The notes: a model not told the origin generated them from the sequence alone. A stretch of 64,000 nt of DNA from Anaerosacchariphilus polymeriproducens (GCF_003363435.1 NZ_QRCT01000016.1:124001-188000); one strand, 5' to 3'; positions 53,158 through 62,473 are shown, counted from the first letter of the stretch. Program-made: numbers and translations.

Positions 53158-53352
53158 ATGAAGGATAACGAAGTAAAAGACACTGTGGATCCATTAGATG
53201 AAGATTATTTTGTTTCTAATTCAACACAGGATTGCACAGGATTAATCCCTTCTCTTCCTCAAAGTTCTTCAGAAATAAATTCATATGAAGAACTTTATAA
53301 TTTCCTGCCACGTCCGGTAAGAAATAAATTAAAGGAAGATGGAACTTTCTAA
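53158..53352 (+). CDS. small acidic protein, unknown
   Basis: 64 residues, acidic, with no membrane segment: MKDNEVKDTVDPLDEDYFV ... a serine-rich middle and the ending YNFLPRPVRNKLKEDGTF. GAAAGG lies ten bases before ATG 53158, which is preferred to the upstream 53149. It is monocistronic with an operator-like palindrome upstream and a terminator downstream. I do not recognise the family. Confidence 0.6.
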   Translation: MKDNEVKDTVDPLDEDYFVSNSTQDCTGLIPSLPQSSSEINSYEELYNFLPRPVRNKLKEDGTF

Positions 53353-53396
53353 AAATAGAAAGTGTTATCTTTAAACTTTCTATAGTTGAACTCTAA

Positions 53397-53449
53397 AAAA
53401 GTGAGTATCGCTATATGACTATAAAAAGTCAGGAGCGATGCTCACTTTT
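53397..53449. terminator. terminator between the small gene and nadC
   Basis: AAAAGTGAGTATCGCT and AGCGATGCTCACTTTT form a long stem with one mismatch, holding an inner GACT/AGTC hairpin. T and A runs flank it, so it can serve both converging transcripts. Confidence 0.85.
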
Positions 53450-53474
53450 CTATTATACTGTATTAACTGAAATA

Positions 53475-54314
53475 TTAACTGACAGGTTTTAAATTTTTTA
53501 ATGAAAAATCCAGAATTGGAGCTGAATGCGTTAAAGCTCCACTTGATACAAAGTCTACACCAATTTCTGCAATTTCTTTTAACCGATCACTGGTTACATT
53601 ACCGGAACATTCTGTCTGTGCTTTATTTCCGATGATCTTAACTGCTTCTTTCATAGTTTCATTATCCATATTATCCAACATAATAATATCCGCACCTGCT
53701 TCAACAGCTTCTTTCACCATCTCAAGATTTTCTACTTCTACTTCTATTTTCCGTACAAAAGGTGCGTATTCTCTAGCCATACTAATAGCCTTAGCAACAC
53801 TTCCTGCAGCTCCTATATGATTATCTTTAAGTAAAACACCATCTGAAAGATTATAACGATGATTACAGCCTCCACCTACTGTCACTGCATACTTTTCAAA
53901 TGGTCTCATATTTGGTGTCGTTTTTCTGGTATCCAATAATCTCGTTTTATAACCGTTTAATATATCTGCATATGTTTTGGTATAAGTGGCTATTCCACTC
54001 ATTCTCTGCAAATAATTAAGCGCTGTTCTCTCACCGGATAGCAAAACACGAATGTCTCCTTTTATAGTACCAATCACTGTTTTATTTGAAACAAAATCTC
54101 CATCTCTAAACTGTGTTTCAAACACCGTATTTTCATCCAAAAGCTCGAAAACCCTCTGAAATACCAAAAGACCACAAATGACTCCATCTTCTTTGGCAAT
54201 CAATTGCGCCTGCCCATTTTTTGATTCTCTCATGACAGCATTTGTTGTTACATCCTCACTGGTGATATCTTCTTTCAATGCACTTAAAAGATAGGTATCA
54301 ATATTAGTCTTCAT
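53475..54314 (-). CDS. nadC: nicotinate-nucleotide pyrophosphorylase (carboxylating)
   Basis: Quinolinate phosphoribosyltransferase, making nicotinate mononucleotide. About 279 residues with the QPRTase core: SGERTALNYLQRMSGIAT, LDTRKTTPNMRPFEKYAV, GGGCNHRYNLSDGVLLKDNH and DIIMLDNMD. It overlaps the nadB stop by 11 bases if started at ATG 54314, preferred over 54332. Last gene of nadABC. Confidence 0.95.
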   Translation of the reverse strand: MKTNIDTYLLSALKEDITSEDVTTNAVMRESKNGQAQLIAKEDGVICGLLVFQRVFELLDENTVFETQFRDGDFVSNKTVIGTIKGDIRVLLSGERTALNYLQRMSGIATYTKTYADILNGYKTRLLDTRKTTPNMRPFEKYAVTVGGGCNHRYNLSDGVLLKDNHIGAAGSVAKAISMAREYAPFVRKIEVEVENLEMVKEAVEAGADIIMLDNMDNETMKEAVKIIGNKAQTECSGNVTSDRLKEIAEIGVDFVSSGALTHSAPILDFSLKNLKPVS

Positions 54315-55611
54315 CGTTACACCATTTATCATAAAAATCTATATCCTTTCGCTTAATCTCGTCTAACACTATTTTATTATAATCTGTTGTCTCTATATCA
54401 GTGATGGGTAATTGATGTTTTATAACAGTGTCATTTTCTATTCTGGTTTTATCTGAATGTACGATTGCATTCGCCGCTTCTTGGGAGAAAACCAAGCTTT
54501 CTAGCAACGAATTACTTGCCAGTCTATTTTTTCCGTGAACACCATTACAAGCCGTTTCGCCGACTGCATAAAGATGTTTCATACTTGTTTCCCCTTTTTG
54601 ATTCGTTTTAATTCCACCCATTAAATAATGTTGTGCTGGAGTAACCGGGATATCATCTTTTCCTAGTACATACCCCTCTTCTAAGCAATACTCATATATT
54701 TTGGGAAATCGTTTCTTTGCTTGTTCGCTTGTCATATTTTCTAGCCTAAGATAAACATGATCCACATGATATTTCTTCATTTCTGCAAATATTGCCTCCA
54801 CAACTACATCCCTGGGTAATAATTCATTTACGAAACGTTCTTTCTTTTCGTTCAACAAAACAGCACCTTCACCTCGTACAGATTCCGAAATCAGTAATCG
54901 TCTTCCATGTTTTTTAGAATAAAGCGCAGTCGGATGTATTTGAATATAATTAATATTTTCTAATTCTATATTATTTTTTATTGCTATAGCAAAACTATCT
55001 CCGGAAATATGAGAGAAATTCGTTGAATTTTTAAAAAGACCTCCTAATCCACCCGTTGCTAAAATTACATAGTTTGCAAAAATTGGTTGAATCGATTCCT
55101 CTTTATACTTTAAATATATACCATAACATACATTGTCTTCTTGAATAATATCTGTCATCGTTGCATATTCAAGTATGTTTATATTGTCACGCTTTTTAGC
55201 ATTTACTATCAGCTTTGTAACAATTTCCTCACCGGTAGAATCATTTTTGTGTAAAATTCGATTTGCACTATGTCCGCCTTCTCTTGTATAATCATATTCA
55301 CCATTTTTTAGATCAAATTTTACTCCATATTTAATTAAATTTTCAATGATCTGATTTGATTTTTGTATCATTACTCTTACAGACTCTTTATCATTCTTGT
55401 AATGACCGGCTTTCAAGGTATCCTCAAAATAACTATCATAGTCATTTTCGTTAAGTAATGTAGATATACCACCCTGGGCTAAATAAGAATCACTATTTAT
55501 CAAACTATCTTTTGTTATCATTAATATGTTATAATCATTTGGTAAAGTCAATGCAGCATAAAGGCCCGCTGCACCGGTACCGACAATTATCACATCATAA
55601 CTATTATTCAT
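54304..55611 (-). CDS. nadB: L-aspartate oxidase
   Basis: FAD enzyme oxidising aspartate to iminoaspartate for quinolinate synthesis. 435 residues, somewhat short of the 500-540 of many relatives: the C-terminal helical domain is reduced. FAD-binding VGTGAAGLYAALTL at the N-terminus, LAQGGIST, HSANRILHKNDSTG, ILATGGLGGLF and the active-site HPTALY are present. Anaerobic forms use fumarate as acceptor. Confidence 0.93.
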   Translation of the reverse strand: MNNSYDVIIVGTGAAGLYAALTLPNDYNILMITKDSLINSDSYLAQGGISTLLNENDYDSYFEDTLKAGHYKNDKESVRVMIQKSNQIIENLIKYGVKFDLKNGEYDYTREGGHSANRILHKNDSTGEEIVTKLIVNAKKRDNINILEYATMTDIIQEDNVCYGIYLKYKEESIQPIFANYVILATGGLGGLFKNSTNFSHISGDSFAIAIKNNIELENINYIQIHPTALYSKKHGRRLLISESVRGEGAVLLNEKKERFVNELLPRDVVVEAIFAEMKKYHVDHVYLRLENMTSEQAKKRFPKIYEYCLEEGYVLGKDDIPVTPAQHYLMGGIKTNQKGETSMKHLYAVGETACNGVHGKNRLASNSLLESLVFSQEAANAIVHSDKTRIENDTVIKHQLPITDIETTDYNKIVLDEIKRKDIDFYDKWCNDED

Positions 55612-55626
55612 TTGTAATATTCTCCT

Positions 55627-56535
55627 TTATTTAGCCAGTTCCAACATACGTATCAAAGGCTTATATGATGCTGTCCTTTGTTCTTCGTTCAATTCAACCG
55701 TTGGACTCATTGTTTCCAAACATTGTGCAATCTTTTCTAAGGAAATTTTTTTCATGTTTGGACAAAACTGTCTATGTCCTACAGAATAAAACTTTTTATC
55801 CGGATTCTTCTGATTTAATTCAAAGAATACACCCATTTCTGTACAAATAATAAACTCTTTACGATCACTTTCTGTTGCATAATCTATAATACCGGATGTA
55901 CTTCCAATATAATCAGCTAATTCTAAAATTTCTAATTTACACTCAGGATGTACCAAAACTTCAGCATCCGGCCTCATTTCTATTGCTTTTTCTAAGTTTT
56001 CTCTAGAAATACTAGTGTGAACATGGCAAAATCCTTCGTTAAAAATAAATTCCTTTTCAGGAACTAATGATGCAATATAACGACCCAGATGTTCATCCGG
56101 AATAAATAAAATATGCTTATTAGGAAGTGCTTTCACTACTTTTAATGCATTAGAACTGGTTACACATACATCTGCGTATTCTTTAATTTTTGCAGTAGAG
56201 TTAATATAACATACAACTGCTAAATCTTCATACTCTTTGCGAAGTTCATCTATTCTATCAGTATCTACCATATGTGCCATAGGACAGTCTGCTGTTTCAT
56301 CTGGCAAAAGAATTGTCTTTTCCGGATTCAGAATTTTAGCACTTTCGCCCATAAAAGAAACCCCTGCAAAAACAATGGTTTTTTGAGGAATTGTTGTAAC
56401 AATTTTACTTAAATAGTAGGAATCTCCTATATAATCTGCAATCTCCTGTACTTCATCATTTACATAGTAATGAGCTACAATCACTGCGTCTCTTTCTTTT
56501 TTAAGTTTTTCTATCTTTTCTATGATTGATGTCAT
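55627..56535 (-). CDS. nadA: quinolinate synthase A
   Basis: [4Fe-4S] dehydratase that condenses iminoaspartate with dihydroxyacetone phosphate. 302 residues. Cluster ligands fit the cysteines in VCYINSTAKIKEYADVCVTSSNA, FIFNEGFCHVHTSI/VHPECK and HRQFCPNMKKIS. The N-terminal VAHYYVNDEVQEIADYIGDSYYL is characteristic. First gene of nadABC. Confidence 0.95.
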   Translation of the reverse strand: MTSIIEKIEKLKKERDAVIVAHYYVNDEVQEIADYIGDSYYLSKIVTTIPQKTIVFAGVSFMGESAKILNPEKTILLPDETADCPMAHMVDTDRIDELRKEYEDLAVVCYINSTAKIKEYADVCVTSSNALKVVKALPNKHILFIPDEHLGRYIASLVPEKEFIFNEGFCHVHTSISRENLEKAIEMRPDAEVLVHPECKLEILELADYIGSTSGIIDYATESDRKEFIICTEMGVFFELNQKNPDKKFYSVGHRQFCPNMKKISLEKIAQCLETMSPTVELNEEQRTASYKPLIRMLELAK

Positions 56536-56575
56536 AATTTATTCTCCTTTATCGAAATAACAGATAACAGCTTTT

Positions 56576-56619
56576 AGTATGTCACAAATCATTTATTTTG
56601 TCAATCGTCTGTCTTGTCA
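56576..56619 (-). promoter_or_regulatory. nadA promoter with possible niacin-repressor site
   Basis: On the minus strand TTGACA (56604-56599), 17-base spacer, CATACT (56581-56576). Just upstream TGACAAGACA (56619-56610) overlaps the region bound by NiaR-type repressors in Firmicutes as I recall. The gene for NiaR is not here. The remaining 220 bases to 56838 carry nothing I can name. Confidence 0.5.
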
Positions 56620-56838
56620 CCTATTGTAATTTTCTGTCATTTTAAAAGGGCAGAACACAATTATGCTCTACCCCAATAATCATTGTTCTAAAATGTCATT
56701 ACAAAAAATAATAGAACTAACCTACGAATTCGCTTTAGATATGTGTATTTTAACCAATTTAAATATACCTTATTCTATTTACAGACTTTTCCCAGATTGA
56801 TATCATATTCTTTTCTTTATTTAATATTTAAATTTTTA

Positions 56839-58029
56839 TTAATCTTTCAGCCTATTGTTTTCTAACAATTTTTTATAACTTTTATCCACACAAATTGCAC
56901 CAAATGGGGCTGTAATTAATATTGCTATTACTGCTACTGTTAATACTATTTTACCGCAAGAAAGATTCAACGATAAAGGGATACCTGCTATCGCTGCTTG
57001 CACAGTTGCTTTCGGTGTGTATGCCAACATACAAAATAACTTTTCATTCTTTGGCAATCCACTTTTTAATAATGAAACAAAAACTCCGGCCATTCGTATT
57101 ACCAGAGCAAGAACTATAGTTAATACCGCCCAAATACCAGCTTCTTTAACATATCGTAAATCTACTGTAACACCTACTAAGACAAACAGTAAAACTTCAG
57201 CTGCAACCCACAATCTATTATACTTAGCAGATAAACGTTTCGCAAGAATGTTATAAGATTGATTCAGAAAAACTCCCATACTCATAATTGCCAAAAGTCC
57301 AGACATAGGTAGAAATCCTTTTAATTGATTTTCACATTCTAGGAACAAAAAAGAAATACTAAGTATTATTATAACTTTTACAGAATCCCGCATATGAAAT
57401 CGTTTGAAAAATAAAGATAAAATTGCGCCTGTAATAATTCCCAAAAGAATTCCAATTACAATAGAAATAGGAATTTGAACAAAGTTCATTGCTGATATGT
57501 CTTCACCCTTTGCTAAAGAAATAAATGCCGTAAAAATTACGATAACAAAAACATCATCTACGGAGGCTCCTGCCAAAACCAATTGAGGAATACTGTGTTT
57601 CTTTCCATATCCTTCCTCCATAATTTTAAGCATTTTAGGAACGATTACCGCAGGAGATACCGCTGCTATGACAGAGCCTAGAATCGCTGCTTCCAATACA
57701 CTAATTCCTAGCAGTTTAGGGGCTATCAGAATAACTCCTAATATCTCAAAACATGCTGGTACAAAACACATCAGTATCGCAGGTCTTCCTACTTTTTTTA
57801 AATCCTCTATATCTAAAGATAACCCTGCCCTTGTTAAAATAATGACCAATGCAAGCTGCCTTAGAGATGGTGCAATTTCAATAAGAGACACATCCAATAG
57901 ATTTAAGGCATTTGGACTTAAAATAATCCCCGTTATAATCATCCCTAATAAACTTGGCAGTTTTAACTTCTGAAAAATAGACCCCAAAATTAATCCTAAT
58001 AAAAATATTAGTGCTAAACTTGTTAACAT
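56839..58029 (-). CDS. cation:proton antiporter, fluoride-riboswitch-controlled copy
   Basis: A 396-residue CPA-type membrane antiporter, about twelve or thirteen helices. The unwound helix shows SPAV (Pro126) and the ion-binding motif VDDVF (Asp158-Asp159). It is a close paralogue of the copy at 58191-59372. A fluoride riboswitch and terminator precede it, which points to a role during fluoride stress, as noted for antiporters in fluoride regulons; whether it moves Na+, H+ or F- is not shown. ATG 58029 is used, with AAAGGAG 5 bases before it. Confidence 0.88.
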   Translation of the reverse strand: MLTSLALIFLLGLILGSIFQKLKLPSLLGMIITGIILSPNALNLLDVSLIEIAPSLRQLALVIILTRAGLSLDIEDLKKVGRPAILMCFVPACFEILGVILIAPKLLGISVLEAAILGSVIAAVSPAVIVPKMLKIMEEGYGKKHSIPQLVLAGASVDDVFVIVIFTAFISLAKGEDISAMNFVQIPISIVIGILLGIITGAILSLFFKRFHMRDSVKVIIILSISFLFLECENQLKGFLPMSGLLAIMSMGVFLNQSYNILAKRLSAKYNRLWVAAEVLLFVLVGVTVDLRYVKEAGIWAVLTIVLALVIRMAGVFVSLLKSGLPKNEKLFCMLAYTPKATVQAAIAGIPLSLNLSCGKIVLTVAVIAILITAPFGAICVDKSYKKLLENNRLKD

Positions 58030-58051
58030 ATACACTCCTTTCTTTTAAAAC

Positions 58052-58146
58052 AAAAAAAGCTGATGCTCCTATGATTTTAATCATAGAAGTCATCAGCAAA
58101 ATTGCGGTTTTGGTATAATACCATGGGAGACCTTCATTCCCTCACT
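58052..58146 (-). promoter_or_regulatory. fluoride (crcB) riboswitch with terminator expression platform
   Basis: Read on the minus strand, GAGGGAATGAAGGTCTCCC is followed by AAAACCGC and then GCTGATGACTTCTATG, the conserved blocks of the crcB/fluoride motif. The last block is also the 5' arm of a terminator (GCTGATG ... CATCAGC, 58097-58059) ending in seven T (58058-58052). Fluoride binding would hold the aptamer and stop terminator formation, turning the downstream antiporter on. Confidence 0.88.
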
Positions 58147-58190
58147 AAATCTTAACACAATTATTTAGCAGAATCAAGAACAATGTATTT

Positions 58191-59372
58191 TTAGCCATTC
58201 TTTTCTAATAATTTTTTATAATTTTTATCCACACAAATTGCACCAAACGGAGCTGTAATTAATATTGCTATTACTGCTACTGTTAGTACTATTTTCCCGC
58301 ATGAAAGTTCTAATGATAAAGGAATACCTGCTATCGCTGCCTGCATAGTTGCTTTCGGTGTATATGCCATCATACAAAACAACTTTTCTTTCTTTGACAA
58401 TCTACTTTTTAATAATGAAACAAAAACTCCGGCCATTCGTATTAGCAAAGCAACAACTATAGTTAATACCGCCCAAATACCAGTTTCTCTAACATATCGT
58501 AAATCTACCGTTACACCTACTAAGACAAACAACAGAACTTCAGCTGCCACCCACAACCTATTATACTTAGCAGATAAACGTTTCGAAAGTATTTTGTAAG
58601 ATCGATTCAGGAATACTCCCATACTCATAATTGCTAAAAGTCCAGACATAGGCAGGATTCCTTTTAATTGATTTTCACATTCTAGGAACAAAAATGAAAG
58701 ACTAAGTATTATTATGACTTTTACAGAATCCCGCATATGAAATCGTTTGAAAAATGTAGCTAAAATAACACCTGCTATAATCCCCAAAAGAATTCCTGTC
58801 ACTATAGATATAGGAATTTGAACAAAGCTCATTGGTGATATATCTTCACCCTTTGCTAAAGAAATAAATGCCGAAAAAACTACAATAACAAAAACATTAT
58901 CCAAAGCAGTTCCTGCCAAAACTAATTGAGGAATACTGTGTTTCTTTCCATATCCTTCTTCCATGATTTTAAGCATTCTAGGGACAATTACAGCAAGAGA
59001 AACAGCTGCTATGACGGAGCCCAGAATCGCTGCATCCAACACACTGATTCCTAACAGTTTAGGAGCTACCAGTATAATTCCTATTATCTCAAAACAGGCA
59101 GGAACAAAACACATCAATATCGCAGGTCTTCCTACCTTTTTTAAATCTTCTACCTCTAAAGACAACCCTGCCCTTGTTAAGATAATGACTAAGGAAAGCT
59201 TTCTTAAAGATGGTGCGATTTCAATAAGAGAAGCATCCAATAGATTTAAGGCATTGGGACTTAAAATAATCCCAGTAATAATCATCCCTACTAAACTTGG
59301 AAGCTTTAACTTCTGAAAAATGGAACCCAAAGTTAATCCTACTAAAAATATTAGAGCTAGACTTGTTAACAT
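58191..59372 (-). CDS. cation:proton antiporter paralogue with altered ion-binding motif
   Basis: 393 residues, nearly identical over most of its length to the 56839 copy. At the ion site it reads SLAV (Leu126) and LDNVF (Asp158-Asn159) where the other has SPAV and VDDVF. In NhaA-type exchangers the second aspartate is essential, so this copy may have changed ion preference or lost transport. It is 48 bases after the flavoprotein gene, before the riboswitch, so it is probably transcribed from the flavoprotein promoter. ATG 59372 has AAAGGAG five bases upstream. Confidence 0.88.
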   Translation of the reverse strand: MLTSLALIFLVGLTLGSIFQKLKLPSLVGMIITGIILSPNALNLLDASLIEIAPSLRKLSLVIILTRAGLSLEVEDLKKVGRPAILMCFVPACFEIIGIILVAPKLLGISVLDAAILGSVIAAVSLAVIVPRMLKIMEEGYGKKHSIPQLVLAGTALDNVFVIVVFSAFISLAKGEDISPMSFVQIPISIVTGILLGIIAGVILATFFKRFHMRDSVKVIIILSLSFLFLECENQLKGILPMSGLLAIMSMGVFLNRSYKILSKRLSAKYNRLWVAAEVLLFVLVGVTVDLRYVRETGIWAVLTIVVALLIRMAGVFVSLLKSRLSKKEKLFCMMAYTPKATMQAAIAGIPLSLELSCGKIVLTVAVIAILITAPFGAICVDKNYKKLLEKNG

Positions 59373-59420
59373 ATATGCTCCTTTCTTCAAAATCAAAAGT
59401 GGATAACCCTATTAAACTTA

Positions 59421-60962
59421 TTAGTTTTGCGCTTTACTTAAAGCATCGGAGATAGCTTCATTAATTCCCTTTGAACTGGAAGTAGCACCTGAAACGGAGT
59501 CTACTCTATCTGTCTGTGTCTTTATGATACAACTTACTATTTCATTGAAGGCTTTACTAAAATATGGCTCATCATAATTATGTGAAATATGTTCTATGAC
59601 TGTAATTTGTCCATTTTTTATAGTAACATTCAATTTGGTCGAGGCACTGCCGTTACCTTCATAAGTACCGTCTGCATAAGCTTGAGATTCTTTCGTTGAT
59701 TCTTGTCCATTTGTTTTATCTGTATTTTCTGATGTAGTGGCGGTTCCTGACTGTGCTTTACTTAATGCATCATCAATTGCATCTTTAATGCCCTCTGAAC
59801 TAAAAGTGGCTCCTGAAACAGAGTCAGTATCAGTAGACTGTGACTCTAAAATACTGCTTACAATAGAGCTATAGGCTCTTTCAAAATAAGGTTTATCATC
59901 TTGATAAGATACTACTTCAATATCAGTAATCCGGTCATCTGAAATGGTTACATTAACTTTTGTGATACCTCCTCTAAATCCGCTGCCAGAACCTTCGTAA
60001 GTACCGTTCTTATATATTTTTGCTTGTGTTTTTGAAGTAACATCCTCAGAAATTGTATCTTTCGCTTCCATCGAAGAGGAATAATCAGCTGTACTCTTAT
60101 TAGTAACTATTAATCCACCAACATACAGTATTGTTATAGTGATTGGTACTAATATACCGAATAACCATAAAGGAGACTTATGATCTCTAACTGATAATTT
60201 CGTATTACTTCTTGGGCAGGCTGAAATACATTTATTGCATTGAATGCACTCACCTGATGATATTTTATCATGTTTGTACATCGGAATTCCCATTTTACAG
60301 GATTTTGTACAAAGAGTACAAGAACCACAATTATCTCTTGTTTTTTTGATCTTGAAAAATCTAAAGGATGAAATTAAAACAAAAACAGCTCCAAGCGGAC
60401 AAAAATATCTGCAATAAAATCGTTCTACAAAGAGAGAACCAACTGTTATTAGAAAAAATATTACAAATCCAACTAACAATTCTTTAAAAACATATTGTAT
60501 ATTAAGAATTCCATGAAAATCTGCCAAAGTTCCAAATACATTATTGGGATTGATGGAATCAAAAACTTTAATATCAAAAGTCCATATTGCTATTATAGTG
60601 AAAACTAAAACTGCATATTTAAAATATTTTAGTTTGGCATCTGCTTTTTCTGAAATTTTAAATTTAATATGAAATACTTTTTGAGATATAAAGTAAATAA
60701 AATCACCATAAGAGCCAAAAGCACACATCCATCCACAGAAAAATCTTCCCATTAAAATTGTAATTGGAAAAATTGAGATGGCTTCAATAAGAATTGGAAG
60801 TGAATTTCTAAGATGAAATGTCTGATTCAAAATGCCAATATAGATTTCTTTAATTCCAGCAAAAGCATTTATGTACAGTCCTGGTAATGTTAAAAAAAAT
60901 ATAATTTGAAGTATAATTTTACAAGTGGAATTAATTTTTATATTTTTTACATTTTTACACAT
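59421..60962 (-). CDS. NapH-like iron-sulfur membrane protein with two flavinylated FMN domains
   Basis: 513 residues. Five or so membrane helices with NapH/NosR-type CGWMC (76-80) and CRYFCPLG (184-188) motifs; two [4Fe-4S] clusters (Cys212-215-218-222 and Cys239-242-245-249); another helix (about 267-287); then two extracytoplasmic FMN-binding domains (about 318-404 and 430-512), each ending in DSVSGAT (380-386, 488-494), the ApbE flavinylation site. It should pass electrons across the membrane to flavins outside. No apbE is in the window. It probably heads an operon with both antiporters. Confidence 0.9.
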   Translation of the reverse strand: MCKNVKNIKINSTCKIILQIIFFLTLPGLYINAFAGIKEIYIGILNQTFHLRNSLPILIEAISIFPITILMGRFFCGWMCAFGSYGDFIYFISQKVFHIKFKISEKADAKLKYFKYAVLVFTIIAIWTFDIKVFDSINPNNVFGTLADFHGILNIQYVFKELLVGFVIFFLITVGSLFVERFYCRYFCPLGAVFVLISSFRFFKIKKTRDNCGSCTLCTKSCKMGIPMYKHDKISSGECIQCNKCISACPRSNTKLSVRDHKSPLWLFGILVPITITILYVGGLIVTNKSTADYSSSMEAKDTISEDVTSKTQAKIYKNGTYEGSGSGFRGGITKVNVTISDDRITDIEVVSYQDDKPYFERAYSSIVSSILESQSTDTDSVSGATFSSEGIKDAIDDALSKAQSGTATTSENTDKTNGQESTKESQAYADGTYEGNGSASTKLNVTIKNGQITVIEHISHNYDEPYFSKAFNEIVSCIIKTQTDRVDSVSGATSSSKGINEAISDALSKAQN

Positions 60963-61114
60963 TTTATAATTTTCCTTTCAAATATAATAGTTTATCTGAC
61001 TAATATTATCAAGAAAATGTGTAGAATTAATGGAGATTGTAAAAATAAATACTTTTGCTGTATTTTTTTCACAGACAGTGATATTGATTAACCATAATAG
61101 AAATTTGTAATGAA

Positions 61115-61591
61115 TTAAAAATTAAACTCGTTTTCCCAGTCAAATTCTCCTGATTTTTCTATACTACTCGGCCAATGTTGACACCACTGGGGTACCTTTG
61201 GAGCTTCCACTCTATCCAGACTTGGTGTATATGGTTTCAAATCAATTACTGGTGTACCATCGTTGGCATCAATATATGCCAGCTGAATCCTGCCTTTTTC
61301 ATAATCGATTTTAAGAATTTGTCCTACTGATAAAGCAACTGGATTCGGTCTGATTGGAGAACGAGTCGCAAATATTCCCATATTTTTCGGTCCTTTACAG
61401 TAAGGGGAGTCTGTTTCAAGAATACTCCTGGCATCCGGACTATCAAATTCATGAAACCACCATATGACATTCAAATGACTAAAACCTTCCAATTCTTTAA
61501 GTGCCGGTAAATAATTTTCATCCAGCTCAACAAACATGCCTTCCTTATTGATTCTAATTGTTCCAATTGATCTCACTTTAAATTCTTTCAT
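61115..61591 (-). CDS. TrmO/TsaA-family tRNA N6-methyltransferase
   Basis: UPF0066 family, 158 residues; members methylate t6A37 of tRNA using SAM. ATRSPIRPNPVALSVGQI, FSHLNVIWWFH and IDLKPYTPSLDR are family signatures. Some members are auxiliary domains in other contexts, so the tRNA role is by family. It lies 60 bases after the MerR gene and could be its target. Confidence 0.85.
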   Translation of the reverse strand: MKEFKVRSIGTIRINKEGMFVELDENYLPALKELEGFSHLNVIWWFHEFDSPDARSILETDSPYCKGPKNMGIFATRSPIRPNPVALSVGQILKIDYEKGRIQLAYIDANDGTPVIDLKPYTPSLDRVEAPKVPQWCQHWPSSIEKSGEFDWENEFNF

Positions 61592-61651
61592 ACAATAACC
61601 TCCGTTTTTTTGTTTTACAGATATACTGTAATACCTGCCATTGTGTGAGAG

Positions 61652-62473
61652 TCAACAACTTTCTACAGGAATTTGAATTTCGGTAAGATAATTATCTGGA
61701 TCAACTTCATTCCAAGGTCCTCTATGACATATCTGTCTGTTTTGACCAATCATTCGATACTGTTTATGCTGCATCAACCAATGCGCAAAACTTAAATATG
61801 CTGATGCAATATTTTCAAATGGTCCGTAAACCATTGCACAAGCCATGGTATCTATCTGTTCTGTCTCTCGATAACGATAAGAAGACTTATTCTTTCCTAT
61901 TTTTTTCACCACGATGCAAACTTCAACATCAACTTCTGTTTCTTTGTAATCACTATCATGGTAAATTGCAAACTCAATAGTATCTCTAGGTATCGATAGT
62001 TCTTCTTTTGTAACATAAGCACTCAATTCCTGCCAAAGCAATCCTTCACAAAAATAGTTTGGAATCGTCCGCCTAAGGGAAAGCACTTTATAACTCGGAA
62101 TATTTTTCAAAACAACATTACAATGTATCCCTATCTTTTGTTGACAAATGTCATGAATGGCAATATCTATTTTATTGATCTTTTCTTGCTCCTGTTTCAT
62201 TAGCTCCTGTATACTCTGCTTTTTATTTATCAGTTGTTGCGTAATAAAGTTGTCATCCCAATTATGTAATGCATCTAAAATTTCTGCAACGTTAAAGCCA
62301 GTGTCTCTTAAAAATATTATCTTGTGCAAAATAGGTATCTGTTCGACAGAATAAAAACGATAACCGGTAAATGGATCAATTTTTGCTGGTTTTAAAAGCC
62401 CGGTCTCATCATAATATCTTAACATGCGTATAGAGACTTGAGTCAGCTTAGAAAATTCTCCAATTTTAAACAT
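61652..62473 (-). CDS. MerR-family regulator with GyrI-like effector domain
   Basis: 273 residues. MerR DNA-binding head FKIGEFSKLTQVSIRMLRYYDETGLLKPAKID (2-33), a dimerising coiled coil (about 75-120) and a GyrI/BmrR-like C-terminal effector domain. These respond to amphipathic drugs or other hydrophobic ligands. Upstream ACGTTAGTATAGTAA may be part of its own promoter. Target genes are not identified. Confidence 0.88.
   Translation of the reverse strand: MFKIGEFSKLTQVSIRMLRYYDETGLLKPAKIDPFTGYRFYSVEQIPILHKIIFLRDTGFNVAEILDALHNWDDNFITQQLINKKQSIQELMKQEQEKINKIDIAIHDICQQKIGIHCNVVLKNIPSYKVLSLRRTIPNYFCEGLLWQELSAYVTKEELSIPRDTIEFAIYHDSDYKETEVDVEVCIVVKKIGKNKSSYRYRETEQIDTMACAMVYGPFENIASAYLSFAHWLMQHKQYRMIGQNRQICHRGPWNEVDPDNYLTEIQIPVESC

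Noticed and set aside
59373-59420. Second fluoride riboswitch before the first antiporter
   Set aside because: Only 48 bases separate the flavoprotein stop from the start codon, too short for the aptamer, and none of its blocks is present.
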